From Rubricoccus marinus (GTDB lineage Bacteria > Bacteroidota > Rhodothermia > Rhodothermales > Rubricoccaceae): DNA of 64,000 nt. The stretch covers positions 2,044,511 through 2,108,510 of the forward strand of contig NZ_MQWB01000001.1 in assembly GCF_002257665.1 (NCBI RefSeq). The letters run 5' to 3'. Shown here piece by piece: positions 45,780-54,575 of the stretch; position 1 is the first letter of the stretch; each line of letters starts with the position of its first letter. A program made the translations under genes and the position numbers. The notes under the pieces were generated by a model that ran no database searches, was not told the origin of the DNA, and saw only the letters and a list, made by a program, of their open reading frames with translations.

Positions 45780-46613
45780 ATGACGCCGCTCCCCTACCCC
45801 GAGGCCGCTGCCACGCTCCCCCCGACGACGTTTGCCGGTGCCTTGCTCGGCGTGCTCCGGTTGCTGGCGACGATCCTCTTGGTCGCTGTGGGCACGGTCG
45901 TGCTGCTGCTCTCGGCGCTGATTCCGGGACGGATCCAGGACGCCCGCCTCGCGATGTGGGTGTCGGTCTGGATCAGCCGCATCTTCCTTGCAATAACGGG
46001 CCTAAAGGTGGACGCCAGAGGCGCCGAGGTGCTCCGAGCCCATAGCGGCTTCGTGTTCTTCAACCACGTCTCCTACATGGACATCGTGGTGCTCCTCTCC
46101 ATCCGGCCCGTCCGCTTTCTCGCCACCGCCGGCGTGCGCAAGATCCCCGGAATCGGGTGGATGGCGACGGCGGTGGGGACGGTGTACGTAGACCGCGGCG
46201 AGGGCAGCAGCCGCGAGGCAGCGCGTGAGCGCATGAAAGCAGCCGTCGCGCGGAGCCCCACGCCCATCGCGCTCGCGCCCGAGGGCGGCGTGCGCCACGG
46301 CCCCCTCGTCTCCCCCTTTCGGCATGGCGCCTTCGAGGTCGCGCGCGACGCCGACGCCGAGATCCTCCTCGCGGTGATCGACTTCCTACCGCGTGGCCGG
46401 TTCGCGTGGCTGGAGCGCGAAAGCCTGGTGCGCGCCTACTGGCGGCTGGGCGCCCGCACTACGCCCGTCGTGGCGCGAATCGTGGCGCTGCCGCCCGCCT
46501 CTGGCGTGACCGTCGCGCCGCCAGAGGCCGCCGCGCGCTCGGAGGCGCGCATGGACGCGGCGCTCCAGAGCCTCTGGCGCGAGGACGCCACGCAGGATCT
46601 CGCCAGAGGCTGA
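45780..46613 (+). CDS. plsC: 1-acyl-sn-glycerol-3-phosphate acyltransferase
   Basis: 277 aa. An N-terminal membrane helix (about 22-49), then motif I NHVSYMD (NHx4D catalytic His/Asp), motif II GTVYVDRGEG, motif III APEGGVRHG with the substrate Glu, and a C-terminal tail. It adds the second acyl chain in phosphatidic acid synthesis. The C-terminus (VTVAPPEAAARSE, LQSLWREDATQDLARG) is largely repeat-derived, with facing 10-mers at 46570-46579 and 46601-46610 inside the coding end. Confidence 0.9.
   Translation: MTPLPYPEAAATLPPTTFAGALLGVLRLLATILLVAVGTVVLLLSALIPGRIQDARLAMWVSVWISRIFLAITGLKVDARGAEVLRAHSGFVFFNHVSYMDIVVLLSIRPVRFLATAGVRKIPGIGWMATAVGTVYVDRGEGSSREAARERMKAAVARSPTPIALAPEGGVRHGPLVSPFRHGAFEVARDADAEILLAVIDFLPRGRFAWLERESLVRAYWRLGARTTPVVARIVALPPASGVTVAPPEAAARSEARMDAALQSLWREDATQDLARG
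46570..46610. repeat. facing 10-mer pair in the last codons of plsC
   Basis: GCCTCTGGCG (46570-46579) and CGCCAGAGGC (46601-46610) flank 21 bases and end directly before the TGA. The convergent DUF3467 gene ends three bases after the plsC stop, so this pair serves the junction where there is no intergenic room. Confidence 0.75.
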
Positions 46614-46616
46614 GCC

Positions 46617-46937
46617 CTACGCTTCGCCGCCGGGGCCGCTAAAAGCCACGCCGGGGAAGTTGTTCTGCTGGCTCTGCGCGATCTCTCCGTACTGCGCCTC
46701 GAAGCGCTGGATGTTGTCTGCAAGGGCCGCCAGAAGCCGCTTCGCGTGGCTCGGCGTGACCACGACGCGGCTCTTGACGCGAGCCTTGGGCACGCCCGGC
46801 ATCACGCGGATAAAGTCCAGGATGAACTCCTCCGGGCTGTGCGCGATCATCACGAGGTTGGAGTACTCCCCCTCGGCCACGTCGGGCGTGAGTTCGATCT
46901 GGAGTTGCTGCTGCGGGGCGTTCGGGTCGGGTTCCAT
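46617..46937 (-). CDS. DUF3467 domain protein
   Basis: 106 aa. QQLQIELTPDVAEGEYSNLV, MIAHSPEEFILDFIRVMPGV, KARVKSRVVVTPSHAKRLLA, ALADNIQRFEAQYGEI is the complete DUF3467 domain, a small beta/alpha protein common in Bacteroidota and Cyanobacteria with no established function. ATG at 46937, 21 bases downstream of a TAGCTTCG promoter element. It converges on plsC with a three-base gap. Confidence 0.93.
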   Translation of the reverse strand: MEPDPNAPQQQLQIELTPDVAEGEYSNLVMIAHSPEEFILDFIRVMPGVPKARVKSRVVVTPSHAKRLLAALADNIQRFEAQYGEIAQSQQNNFPGVAFSGPGGEA

Positions 46938-46958
46938 CGGTGTGGGGTATCGGGGTGC

Positions 46959-46966
46959 CGAAGCTA
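46959..46966 (-). promoter_or_regulatory. TAnnTTCG promoter element of the DUF3467 gene
   Basis: Minus strand TAGCTTCG, 21 bases before the ATG at 46937. Confidence 0.45.
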
Positions 46967-47010
46967 CGGGCCGCTGGCGGGATGGGTCCGGGGACCGCGT
47001 TGCCATACCA

Positions 47011-47028
47011 GCCTCTGGCGCCAGAGGC
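47011..47028. repeat. perfect 18-bp palindrome after fbp
   Basis: GCCTCTGGCGCCAGAGGC, 39 bases beyond the fbp stop and about 45 bases upstream of the DUF3467 promoter element. A further single copy abuts the fbp TAG stop (47057-47067). Confidence 0.85.
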
Positions 47029-47067
47029 CGGAGCCCGGCGTATCGCGTGCGGGAACCGCGCCAGAGG

Positions 47068-48126
47068 CTAGTCCCGCGCCGTCCGCTCGCCGGCGAGAAA
47101 GGACTTCGCCATCTCCACCATCTTGGGACTGCCGATGTAGACCGGGCAGCGCTGGTGCAGGGCCTCTGGCGGCACGTCCAGAATGCGTCCGTTGCCCGTG
47201 GACGCGATTCCGCCGGCCTGCTCGATGATGAACGCCATCGGGTTGGCTTCGTACATCAGCCGGAGCTTGCCGCTGGGATTGCGCGCGTTCGCGGGGTAGA
47301 TGTAGACGCCGCCCTTCATCAGGTTGCGGTGGAAGTCCGCCACGAACGATCCGATGTAACGCGTCGTGAACGGACGCGGCGGGTCGTCCTCTGGCGCCTC
47401 GGTCTGCATCCACTTGATGTACTCCTTCAGGCCGGGCTCCCACGAGTTGTAGTTGCCCTCGTTGATGGAGTACATCTCGCCCATCTCGGGCGTGCGGATG
47501 TTGGGATGCGAGAGCAAGAACTCGCCGATGCTGGGGTCCAGCGTGAAGCCGTTGACGCCGTTGCCCGTCGTGTAGACGAGGATCGTAGACGAGCCGTACA
47601 CGATGTACCCCGCCGCCACCTGATCGCGTCCCGGCTGCAACGCGTTCTCCACCGAGACCGGCCCGGCGTGGTCCTCCGGGACCTTATATATCGAGAAGAT
47701 GGTGCCGATGGACACGTTGACGTCCACGTTTGAGGAGCCGTCCAGCGGGTCGAAGAGCACGATGTACTTGCCCTGGCAGTCGTCGAACTGGAGCGGGATC
47801 GCCTCGGCGTGCTCCTCGGAGCCGATCAGGCACACCTCACCGCCACGGCGGAGCGCGCGCACGAACTCCTCGTGGGCGAGTAGGTCCAGCTTTTTCTGCA
47901 CCTCGCCCTGCACGTTCACGTCGCCGGTCTCACCGAAGATGTCCACCAGCCCGGCCTTCCGTACGTCCCGCTCCACCACCTTCGCCGCGAGCGCCAAGTC
48001 GCGTAAGAGGCGCGAGAACTGGCCCGTGGAGCCGGGGGAGTCGCTTTCGCGCTCGATGATGAACTGCTCCAGGGTTTTGAGGGAGCCCCCGGAGAGGGTC
48101 GATGCGGTGAGCGTGGCGGAGGGCAT
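47068..48126 (-). CDS. fbp: fructose-1,6-bisphosphatase class I
   Basis: 352 aa. Hydrolyses fructose-1,6-bisphosphate in gluconeogenesis. Metal and active-site motifs: GETGDVNVQGEVQKKLDLLA, GSEEHAEAI, IVLFDPLDGSSNVDVNVSIG (the inositol-phosphatase signature), the substrate loop IKWMQTEAPEDDPPRPFTTR, RYIGSFVADFHRNLMKGGVY. ATG at 48126; upstream in-frame sequence is repeat DNA. A TACCTTCA promoter element lies 22 bases before the start. Confidence 0.96.
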   Translation of the reverse strand: MPSATLTASTLSGGSLKTLEQFIIERESDSPGSTGQFSRLLRDLALAAKVVERDVRKAGLVDIFGETGDVNVQGEVQKKLDLLAHEEFVRALRRGGEVCLIGSEEHAEAIPLQFDDCQGKYIVLFDPLDGSSNVDVNVSIGTIFSIYKVPEDHAGPVSVENALQPGRDQVAAGYIVYGSSTILVYTTGNGVNGFTLDPSIGEFLLSHPNIRTPEMGEMYSINEGNYNSWEPGLKEYIKWMQTEAPEDDPPRPFTTRYIGSFVADFHRNLMKGGVYIYPANARNPSGKLRLMYEANPMAFIIEQAGGIASTGNGRILDVPPEALHQRCPVYIGSPKMVEMAKSFLAGERTARD

Positions 48127-48148
48127 ACGGCGCAGAGAGTTGGGACCG

Positions 48149-48156
48149 TGAAGGTA
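48149..48156 (-). promoter_or_regulatory. TAnnTT promoter element of fbp
   Basis: Minus strand TACCTTCA, 22 bases before the fbp ATG. The palindrome at 48174-48191 begins 17 bases upstream, i.e. about where a -33 element would lie. Confidence 0.45.
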
Positions 48157-48173
48157 CACCGCCCCGACCTTCC

Positions 48174-48191
48174 GCCTCTGGCGCCAGAGGC
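48174..48191. repeat. perfect 18-bp palindrome in the fbp promoter region
   Basis: GCCTCTGGCGCCAGAGGC positioned where the -33 region of the fbp promoter would be. Unusual because most palindromes here follow genes. Confidence 0.85.
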
Positions 48192-48505
48192 CCATCCTAG
48201 AGCCGTACCCTTGTCACGCATTGGGGCCGCCAGGGGCCTCTGGGGACAGGTACCCGGCACGGTTGACTATCGGTGGAAGCCGCATCTGTACACACCCACG
48301 GTTGCAGATTGGCGTACGTGCGGAATCTGGTTGCAGCTTCTGACGAAGGAGCACGCCGCGAATAATGCCGGCGCGCGCTTGGTTCTCCGGCTACGCTTGC
48401 TCTCGGTCGGTTGACCGTCGTCCTCGGATCCCGCGCGCAGGATCCACCGTGCCCCTCCGTGAGAGGCTGGGCCGTACTCTACTCCGTTCTTACAGCAGCA
48501 CGGCC

Positions 48506-49888
48506 ATGCCCTTCCGCCTCTCCTGTCTCCTCCTGCTCGCCGCGCTCTGCCACGCCCCGGAGGCGCAGGTGACGTGGGAGCCCATCGGCTTCGAGGGGCT
48601 CTACGTGTCCGAGATCGTGACGCGCCCGGGTCCTTCGAACACCGACACCCTCTACGTCGTCAACCGGTTCACGCAGCAGGGGGGCCTCTACAGGCTCGAG
48701 CCCGACGGGACGTGGACTCAGATCGACGGCAGGTCCTACGACGCCCTGGAAGAACTCGGTGACGGCACGTTCCTCACGCGGGCGAACCAACTCGCCCTCG
48801 GCGTCTCCCACGACGGAGCGCGGACGTGGGAGACCGTCACCGCCATCGACGGGCAATGCCGGCACACCCTCAACAACGTCCACGAGAGCGCGCTCCCCCC
48901 GCCCATCGGCGCGGTCGCGGGCGAGCCCCCGGCGGTCTACGTCGCGACCGGCTCCATCTGCCGCTCCGACGACGGCGGCGACACGCTCCGCCTCGCGGAG
49001 TCCGGCGAGGGGTTCTGCGGCGAGGCCGGCCGCATCTTAGACATCGCCGAGCTTCCTCCCTCCAACGCGCTCCCCAGCGGGCGCCTCGTCGCCGGCGCGT
49101 TCAACGGGATGGGCTACTCCTCCGATGGGGACACCTTCACGTGCTCCTCCTTCCAGGGACGCTTCCGCTACGGGATCGAGCGCGTCGAGGTCGCCGCCGA
49201 CGCCTCGCACCCCTTCGGCGGGACGGTCTATGCGTTTCTCTTAGACTCCACCATCGGCGCCCGGACGGTGCGAGCGAGCGAGGACGGGGGGGAGACTTAC
49301 GAGCAGCGGCACGTGTTCGGAGCCGAAGTGGACGTAGGCTCCATCGTGAAAGTCACGCCCATCGTTCTCCCCGATGGCTCCATCGTGGTAGGGCTCACGG
49401 GGTTCACCCGGCACCCTGACGGCACGGGCACGAACCACATCGGCGGGGTCGTGTGGTCGGGCGATGGCGCCCGGACGTGGACCCTACTCACGCCAGAGGC
49501 CTCGGGATGGGCGGGCGACGGCGTGGAGGACATGGAGCTAGACCGGGACGGCCGGCTCTATGTGGCGACGCGGAACGGGGTCTGGCGCTCGTCGGGCGCG
49601 CTGCCAGTGGCGTCGGAGGCGTCGCCTGAGGCCTCTGGCGCGCGCCTGCGCATCACGCCCAACCCCGCATCGCGCACCGTACGGGTCGCGCTGGACCTCG
49701 TGTCGCCAGAGGCGGCGAACGTGACGGTCTACGACGCCAGAGGCCGGGAGGTCTACTGCGAAGCCTCTGGCGCCCGAGGCGAGCACGCGTGGGAGGTGCG
49801 CACGGAGCGGTGGGCGGCAGGCGTGTATGTGGTCCGCGCAGAGGTCGGCGGGGAGGCCATCACCGCGCACCTCACCGTTGCGCGCTAA
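48506..49888 (+). CDS. exported protein with T9SS C-terminal sorting domain
   Basis: 460 aa. Signal peptide MPFRLSCLLLLAALCHAPEA (cleavage near 20-21). The body (about 21-370) is a beta-propeller-like repeat region with BNR/sialidase-type boxes (VSHDGARTWETVT, RSDDGGDTLRLAES, ASEDGGETYEQRH, WSGDGARTWTLLT). The C-terminal ~80 residues (LRITPNPASRTVRVALDL, NVTVYDARGREV, GVYVVRAEVGGEAITAHLTV) are a type A T9SS sorting domain. It should be exported by the type IX system and anchored or released. The linker before the sorting domain (ASEASPEASGARL) is repeat-derived. Confidence 0.88.
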   Translation: MPFRLSCLLLLAALCHAPEAQVTWEPIGFEGLYVSEIVTRPGPSNTDTLYVVNRFTQQGGLYRLEPDGTWTQIDGRSYDALEELGDGTFLTRANQLALGVSHDGARTWETVTAIDGQCRHTLNNVHESALPPPIGAVAGEPPAVYVATGSICRSDDGGDTLRLAESGEGFCGEAGRILDIAELPPSNALPSGRLVAGAFNGMGYSSDGDTFTCSSFQGRFRYGIERVEVAADASHPFGGTVYAFLLDSTIGARTVRASEDGGETYEQRHVFGAEVDVGSIVKVTPIVLPDGSIVVGLTGFTRHPDGTGTNHIGGVVWSGDGARTWTLLTPEASGWAGDGVEDMELDRDGRLYVATRNGVWRSSGALPVASEASPEASGARLRITPNPASRTVRVALDLVSPEAANVTVYDARGREVYCEASGARGEHAWEVRTERWAAGVYVVRAEVGGEAITAHLTVAR

Positions 49889-49914
49889 CGCCAGAGGCCA
49901 TTCAGCCTCTGGCG
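49889..49914. repeat. 10-mer hairpin filling a convergent junction
   Basis: CGCCAGAGGC (49889-49898), loop CATTCA, GCCTCTGGCG (49905-49914). It occupies precisely the 26 bases between the stop codons of the T9SS-exported gene (ends 49888) and the DUF2064 gene (ends 49915). The clearest case of the repeat acting as a bidirectional transcription boundary. Confidence 0.9.
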
Positions 49915-50601
49915 CTAGGTCTTCAGCGTCGCCAGAACCGCTGCCGTTCGCTCCCCGACCGGCGCGCCCCCGTGCCACTCGGCGAGGAGCCGGTCCAGGT
50001 CGTCGCCGTCGTCCACGTCGTAGTGGCCGGGGAGGACGACGGGCGTCATGCTGTTGCGCGAGACGCGGTCCAACGTGTCCACGAAGACGTACCGATGGCT
50101 GTAATCCATCTCGAAGATGTCCGGGACCAAGTCGTTGAGCCCCAGGAACACGTAGCCGCCGTCGTCGCTCGGCGCGACGACGCACGCCAGAGGCTCGCGG
50201 AGTTGCCGGAACGCCTCACCCAGCAACTCAACCGGCAGCGTCGGGTGGTCCGTGCCGACCACCACGACGCGCTCGTAGCCGGCCGCGAACGCGTGGGCGA
50301 ACGCGTCCGCCATCTTCTCGCCCAGGCCGCCTGCGGCCTGCTCGAACACCTGCACCGCCTCTGGCGCCAGGCCAGGGGGCGCCGGCTCGTTGAGGTACAG
50401 CCGCACAGCCACGGGCTCGCCCAGTCCGAGCGGGTCCTCGCCCGTGGCCTGCGCCGCGTACACGTCCAGCGCATCGCGCAAAAAGGCGTTGTACAGCCGA
50501 GCGGCGGCCTCTGGCGCCAGAGGCGGCGTGAGTCGGGTTTTGACGCGCCCCGGCCGGGGAACCTTGGCAAAGACGAGCAGGCAGCAAGAGCCGGAGATCA
50601 T
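49915..50601 (-). CDS. DUF2064 (TIGR04282) glycosyltransferase-like protein
   Basis: 228 aa of the TIGR04282 group related to GT-A nucleotidyl/glycosyltransferases. It begins LLVFAKVPRPGRVKTRLTP, the group signature (AKxPxPGxVKTRL), then VVVVGTDHPTLPVELL (metal Asp in GTD), LACVVAPSDDGGYVFLGLND, DTLDRVSRNS and the end DVDDGDDLDRLLAEW. It carries a full repeat palindrome read as PLAPEA. The ATG at 50601 overlaps the sensor gene's TGA by four bases. Some members have been tied to arsenosugar synthesis; I see no arsenic genes here. Confidence 0.88.
   Translation of the reverse strand: MISGSCCLLVFAKVPRPGRVKTRLTPPLAPEAAARLYNAFLRDALDVYAAQATGEDPLGLGEPVAVRLYLNEPAPPGLAPEAVQVFEQAAGGLGEKMADAFAHAFAAGYERVVVVGTDHPTLPVELLGEAFRQLREPLACVVAPSDDGGYVFLGLNDLVPDIFEMDYSHRYVFVDTLDRVSRNSMTPVVLPGHYDVDDGDDLDRLLAEWHGGAPVGERTAAVLATLKT
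50507..50524. repeat. perfect 18-bp palindrome inside the DUF2064 coding sequence
   Basis: GCCTCTGGCGCCAGAGGC encodes PLAPEA directly after the conserved VKTRLTP motif. Same hexapeptide as in the DUF3667 and PAS genes. Confidence 0.85.
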
Positions 50602-53114
50602 GTGTCCTCAGCGGGAAGCGTGTCGTCGAGATCCACCACGTCGATTACCTCCACGAACGTGACGGTAAACCCGTCCTCGCTCGGGATGGGGACGGCCACC
50701 AGCCGGAACGAGGTGTTCAGCCCATCGTGGTTGTAGGGGATCACGGTCTCATACGGCTCCTGGCTTTCGACCACGTCGACGTAGGCGTCGAATAAGCCCG
50801 CTTCCCGGTTGCCCGGAAACACCTCCAGCAGCCGGTTTCCGATCAGGTCCGCTTCGCTCCGCCCGATGATGGTCTCCACGCGCGGGTTCGCGAGGATCCA
50901 CTCGAAGTCGACGATCTCGCCATCTTCGCGGATGGCCCGGAACGCCATGACGCCCTCTGGCGAGGCGGCGAGAACCGAGCGCAAGAGATCGCGCGAGCGC
51001 ATCGCGCGCTCCGCGATCTGCTGCACCGCCGTCACGTCTTGCAGCACCACCACGGCGCCGTCCAGCATCCCGTCGTGGTCCTCATCCACGGGCGAGGCGT
51101 TGACGAGGTACCACTGGCGCATCTCCTCGTCTCCCAGACCTTGCAGCCGCGAGCGCACCGTGCGCTCGTCTAGCATCGCGACGCGTTCCGGGAAGGCCTC
51201 TGGCGCCAGAGGCGCCCCGTAGCGGTCGACGCGCTGAAGCGGCAGGTGATCGCCTTCGAGCACGTCCTCGGCGGCTTCATTGTGTTCGAGCACGTGGCCC
51301 TCGGCGTCGATGTGGACCACGGCGTCGTTGACGGCCTCGGCCACGGCGCGGTGCCACGCGAGGTCCCGGGCGTTTTTCTGCGTCACGCGGTCCAGCGAGA
51401 TCTGCCGGCCGATGGCGCCGGCCATCATTTCGATCAGGTCGAGCTCAGTAGTCTTGAAGCCGTCCTCGCGGGCCTCTGGCGAGACGAAGTTGAGCGTCCC
51501 GAAAAATTCGCCGTCGACCCGGATCGGCGTGCCGATAAAGGCGCGGAGGCCGCGCTGAACGCAGGCCGGATGCGAGGGCGCCTCGTCCGCCGCGTCCCCG
51601 TACACGACGGTTTCGCCCGTCTCGTACACCGCGTCGCAAAACGCTTCGGAGAGCGGGATCGTGAGGCCAGCCTCGATGGAGGGATCGGGTGAGACCACTG
51701 CTTCCAGGCGGTAGAGGGCTTCGCCCGTTTCCGGGTCTTTGGGCGTCGAGGAAAGGATGCCGAGCGGGAGGTCGAACATCTCGCAGCCCGCGCGCAGGAA
51801 CGCATCGAACCGGGCCTCTGGCGAGGCGTGCTCCTCGGTGATGATGCGGTGGAGGATCCGCAGGTCGTCCGCGAATGCCTCGATCTCCGCCGTCCGCTCG
51901 TTGACCGTGCGCTCCAGGCGGAGGTTCGCGCGCGAGAGCTGGCGCTGGAACGCCCGGCGCTCGGTATCGTCGCGGCAGATGGCGAGGATGCACAGCTCCC
52001 CATCGTACTCCACGAGCCGTGCGTTGGTAGACATGTGCAGGCGCTGCCCCTCCTTGGTGAGGTGCACCGAGTCGAACGTGGCCTGCGTCTCGCGGCGGAG
52101 CCGCGCGATGGCGTCGGGGACGGAAAGCGAGCCGGGCTTGATGAGGTCCTGGATCGTGAGGTCGTGGAGTTCCTCCTCGGTGTAGCCGTAGCGCTGAACG
52201 GCGGCACGGTTGAACGCCAGAAGCTCCCCGGGTCCGTCTTCGCGCACGGGGTACACCAACACGACGTCGCCAAAGGCGTCGAACAGCGTCCGGAACCGGG
52301 ACTCGCTGGCTTCGAGAGCGTCGGAGGCGAGCGTTTGGTCGTGGACGTCGGTGTGGACGCCCACCCACTCCAGGATCTCGCCAGAGGCGTCCAAGACGGG
52401 AACAGCGCGGGCCAGCATGTGGCGGTACTCCCCATCGTGGCGGCGGAGCCGGTGCACGACGTTGTACGTGTCCCGAGCGGCTACCGCAGCGTTCCACGCG
52501 TCGGCGGTTTTCTGGTTGTCATCGGGGTGGATGGCGCCAAGCCAGCCCCAGCCCATCAGTTCCTCCTCGGACTGCCCGGTAAAAGCCCGCCAGTGCGGCT
52601 GATCGCTCTCGAACTCGCCCGAAGGCGGGGTCTGCCACACGATGGCCGCCGTGGCCTCTACAAGCGAACGGTACCGCCGCTCTTTCGACACCAGGGAATC
52701 CTGGGCCTTGCGGAGTTCGGCGAGGTCCGCGCTGTCCGAGACGTCCTCGAACACGACGGCGACCATGCGGTCCTCCAGCGGGATCGCGCGGAGGTGGAAC
52801 GTCGAGCGCTGGATGCGATCATCGCCGTAGGTGACCGTTCCCAGGTTCTCTGCCTTGCCAGACATCGCGACTCGCGTGTAGGCCGCGGGGACATCTGTGT
52901 CCATCACCTCTGGCGTGATCTCGCGCATGAACCGCCCCACTTCCTTGCTGCTCTTGAGCCCCGTGATGGCTTCGCTGGCCTCATTGGCGTAGACCAAACG
53001 CAGCGATGCCGGATCGCCGGGCTTTTCGAGCTTGTAAACCGCGATCCCAACCGGGAGCGCACGTAGCACTTGGGGCGCGAGCACCTCGTCGATGCTGCGA
53101 GAGAAGAAAGGCAT
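50598..53114 (-). CDS. multi-PAS/GAF sensor protein without a kinase or cyclase domain
   Basis: 838 aa soluble protein. Order: PAS (about 15-125, LRLVYANEASEAITGL), PAS/PAC (about 140-265, WQTPPSGEFESDQPHW, HRLRRHDGEYRHMLARAVPV), PAS (about 270-395, VQRYGYTEEELHDLTIQDLI), short coiled coil (about 390-420), GAF (about 425-580), PAS (about 590-700, VHIDAEGHVLEHNEAAEDVL) and a last PAS (about 710-825). It ends at LDDTLPAEDT: no HisKA, HATPase, GGDEF, EAL or HTH. It must signal through a partner or is truncated. ATG at 53114. A repeat palindrome at 51196-51213 reads PLAPEA. Confidence 0.85.
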   Translation of the reverse strand: MPFFSRSIDEVLAPQVLRALPVGIAVYKLEKPGDPASLRLVYANEASEAITGLKSSKEVGRFMREITPEVMDTDVPAAYTRVAMSGKAENLGTVTYGDDRIQRSTFHLRAIPLEDRMVAVVFEDVSDSADLAELRKAQDSLVSKERRYRSLVEATAAIVWQTPPSGEFESDQPHWRAFTGQSEEELMGWGWLGAIHPDDNQKTADAWNAAVAARDTYNVVHRLRRHDGEYRHMLARAVPVLDASGEILEWVGVHTDVHDQTLASDALEASESRFRTLFDAFGDVVLVYPVREDGPGELLAFNRAAVQRYGYTEEELHDLTIQDLIKPGSLSVPDAIARLRRETQATFDSVHLTKEGQRLHMSTNARLVEYDGELCILAICRDDTERRAFQRQLSRANLRLERTVNERTAEIEAFADDLRILHRIITEEHASPEARFDAFLRAGCEMFDLPLGILSSTPKDPETGEALYRLEAVVSPDPSIEAGLTIPLSEAFCDAVYETGETVVYGDAADEAPSHPACVQRGLRAFIGTPIRVDGEFFGTLNFVSPEAREDGFKTTELDLIEMMAGAIGRQISLDRVTQKNARDLAWHRAVAEAVNDAVVHIDAEGHVLEHNEAAEDVLEGDHLPLQRVDRYGAPLAPEAFPERVAMLDERTVRSRLQGLGDEEMRQWYLVNASPVDEDHDGMLDGAVVVLQDVTAVQQIAERAMRSRDLLRSVLAASPEGVMAFRAIREDGEIVDFEWILANPRVETIIGRSEADLIGNRLLEVFPGNREAGLFDAYVDVVESQEPYETVIPYNHDGLNTSFRLVAVPIPSEDGFTVTFVEVIDVVDLDDTLPAEDT
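51196..51213. repeat. perfect 18-bp palindrome inside the PAS/GAF gene
   Basis: GCCTCTGGCGCCAGAGGC read on the minus strand as PLAPEA in the linker of the fourth PAS domain (DRYGAPLAPEAFPERV). Confidence 0.85.
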
Positions 53115-53189
53115 GCGGAGGGGAATGCAGAGAGGGGAGCACGCCACGTCTGGCGATAGGCGTGCCACGTTACGACGATCACATGCTCT

Positions 53190-54575
53190 TTACAGCGAAT
53201 AGCCCTTCGCAGCCTGCACAGCGCGTTCGAGCGGCAGCAGCGCAGCGCCCTCTGCGCGAGCGCGGCCAATCGCGTGGTCGATGACGCTCAATGTAGAGGC
53301 CCATGGCTGGAGGTCGCCCATCGCGTTGTGCCAGAGCACGACGGCCAGCCCGCCAGAGGCCCGCGCCGCGCCGAGCGCGTCTGCGAGCGCCGCCGACGCG
53401 GCCTCTGGCGAGAGCCCGCGGTGGGCGAACAGCGTGGTGTCCATCACCGCCAGAGGCGCTTCCCAGAGCGACGAGGGGGCGGAGCGAGCGGCGTCCCACA
53501 GCCGGAACGGGTGCGCCGTCCCGCGGCGGAATCCCGGCGTGGCGGCCCACCCCAGCGTGGAGTCGGTCGCGAAGCCCTCGGCGGCGTAGAGCGAGGGCGT
53601 GAGGGCGGGGTCCCACCGGAGGTAATGGGAGCGAACGGCTTGGGGCGACTCGCCGAGAACCTGCCCGAGCCTCTGGCGCTCCCGCCAGAGGCGGGCGGAG
53701 TCCGTCGCGGCTTCCATGCTGGGGTGCAGCCCGATCTCGAAGCCGTCGGCCGCGAGGGCGCGGAGCCAGGCGGCGTCGACGTGCGGTGCGAGGTCTTCAG
53801 GGCTGCTGGCGCCGGTCTTGACGAACAGCGTGGACCGGGCACCGTGTCGCCGCGCGAGATCGATCAACGCGCGGGCGCTCACGGCGCGAGCGTCGGGGCC
53901 GAACCCGCGCCGTGCCGCGCGCCAGAGGCGGCCTCGGGCGGCGTCTCCCGCGAACGCGCGCAGGCGCGGCGTGCGGAGCGCGTCCAGGTCGTGCGTGAGT
54001 GCCACCGCCCACGCGTGGCCTCCCCACAGCATCTCCCGGACGGCGACGCCTCTGGCGCGGAGCGCCGAGGCGAACCACGCGCGGATGGCATCCACCGGGG
54101 TCGCCAGAGGCGCGTCCAGCGCCGCCTGGAGCGACGCGGCGTAGGGGACGCGTCCCCATCGGTCGCGCGTGCGGTTGGCCCGCTCCTGAACCCCTGCGAG
54201 CCACCAGAACGCGGAGGCGAGAACGTCGGCCTCAACGATCCACGTAGGATCGGCCTCTGGCGTGCCGCCGCCGAGCGGGAACGGGAGCGGTACCTCTCCC
54301 CCGCCCTGCCGCAACCACGAGACGGCCTCTAGCGAGACGGCGCGTTCGTGCAGCAGCGCGTCTACGGTTTCGGGCCTCTGGCGAATCCGGATCGCGCCAG
54401 AGGCGACGGTTTCCGGCTCGGGGCCGACGTAGATCCCGGCCTTGCCCACGTCCTCGCGCGGGACGAGGTGCGGGGCGCACGCCAGAGGCCTCAGGAGTTC
54501 CTCGGCGGCGTAGAGCAGCGCCGGTCGGATGGCCTCTGGCGTGTCTAGGCAGAGCGCGACCGGGACGCGGCTCAC
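53190..54575 (-). CDS. polysaccharide-deacetylase-family protein
   Basis: 461 aa. A ~200-residue N-domain (ALCLDTPEAIRPALLYAAEE) precedes an NodB-like TIM barrel: AVALTHDLDALRTPRL gives the motif-1 Asp pair (H-D-x-D), GARSTLFVKTG, the motif with DGFEIGLHPSMEA (H-x-x-x equivalent) and SHYLRWDP with the Arg-x-Pro-like segment. The end VVLWHNAMGDLQPWASTLSV supplies the last His. Similar two-domain proteins occur beside surface glycan genes in Bacteroidota. A repeat hairpin (53669-53692) lies inside. It overlaps none of its neighbours but abuts the RDD gene. Confidence 0.78.
   Translation of the reverse strand: MSRVPVALCLDTPEAIRPALLYAAEELLRPLACAPHLVPREDVGKAGIYVGPEPETVASGAIRIRQRPETVDALLHERAVSLEAVSWLRQGGGEVPLPFPLGGGTPEADPTWIVEADVLASAFWWLAGVQERANRTRDRWGRVPYAASLQAALDAPLATPVDAIRAWFASALRARGVAVREMLWGGHAWAVALTHDLDALRTPRLRAFAGDAARGRLWRAARRGFGPDARAVSARALIDLARRHGARSTLFVKTGASSPEDLAPHVDAAWLRALAADGFEIGLHPSMEAATDSARLWRERQRLGQVLGESPQAVRSHYLRWDPALTPSLYAAEGFATDSTLGWAATPGFRRGTAHPFRLWDAARSAPSSLWEAPLAVMDTTLFAHRGLSPEAASAALADALGAARASGGLAVVLWHNAMGDLQPWASTLSVIDHAIGRARAEGAALLPLERAVQAAKGYSL

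Larger units (their letters stand above)
48127..48505. other. 379-bp divergent intergenic region
   Basis: Lies between fbp (minus) and the T9SS-exported protein gene (plus), so it holds both promoters. Contains a TAnnTT element for fbp, a full repeat palindrome, and an altered copy near 48236 (GCCTCTGGGG). From 48250 on I see no repeat copy, no clear operator and no convincing small gene; TTGACT at about 48262 is a possible -35-like element without a good partner. Confidence 0.55.
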
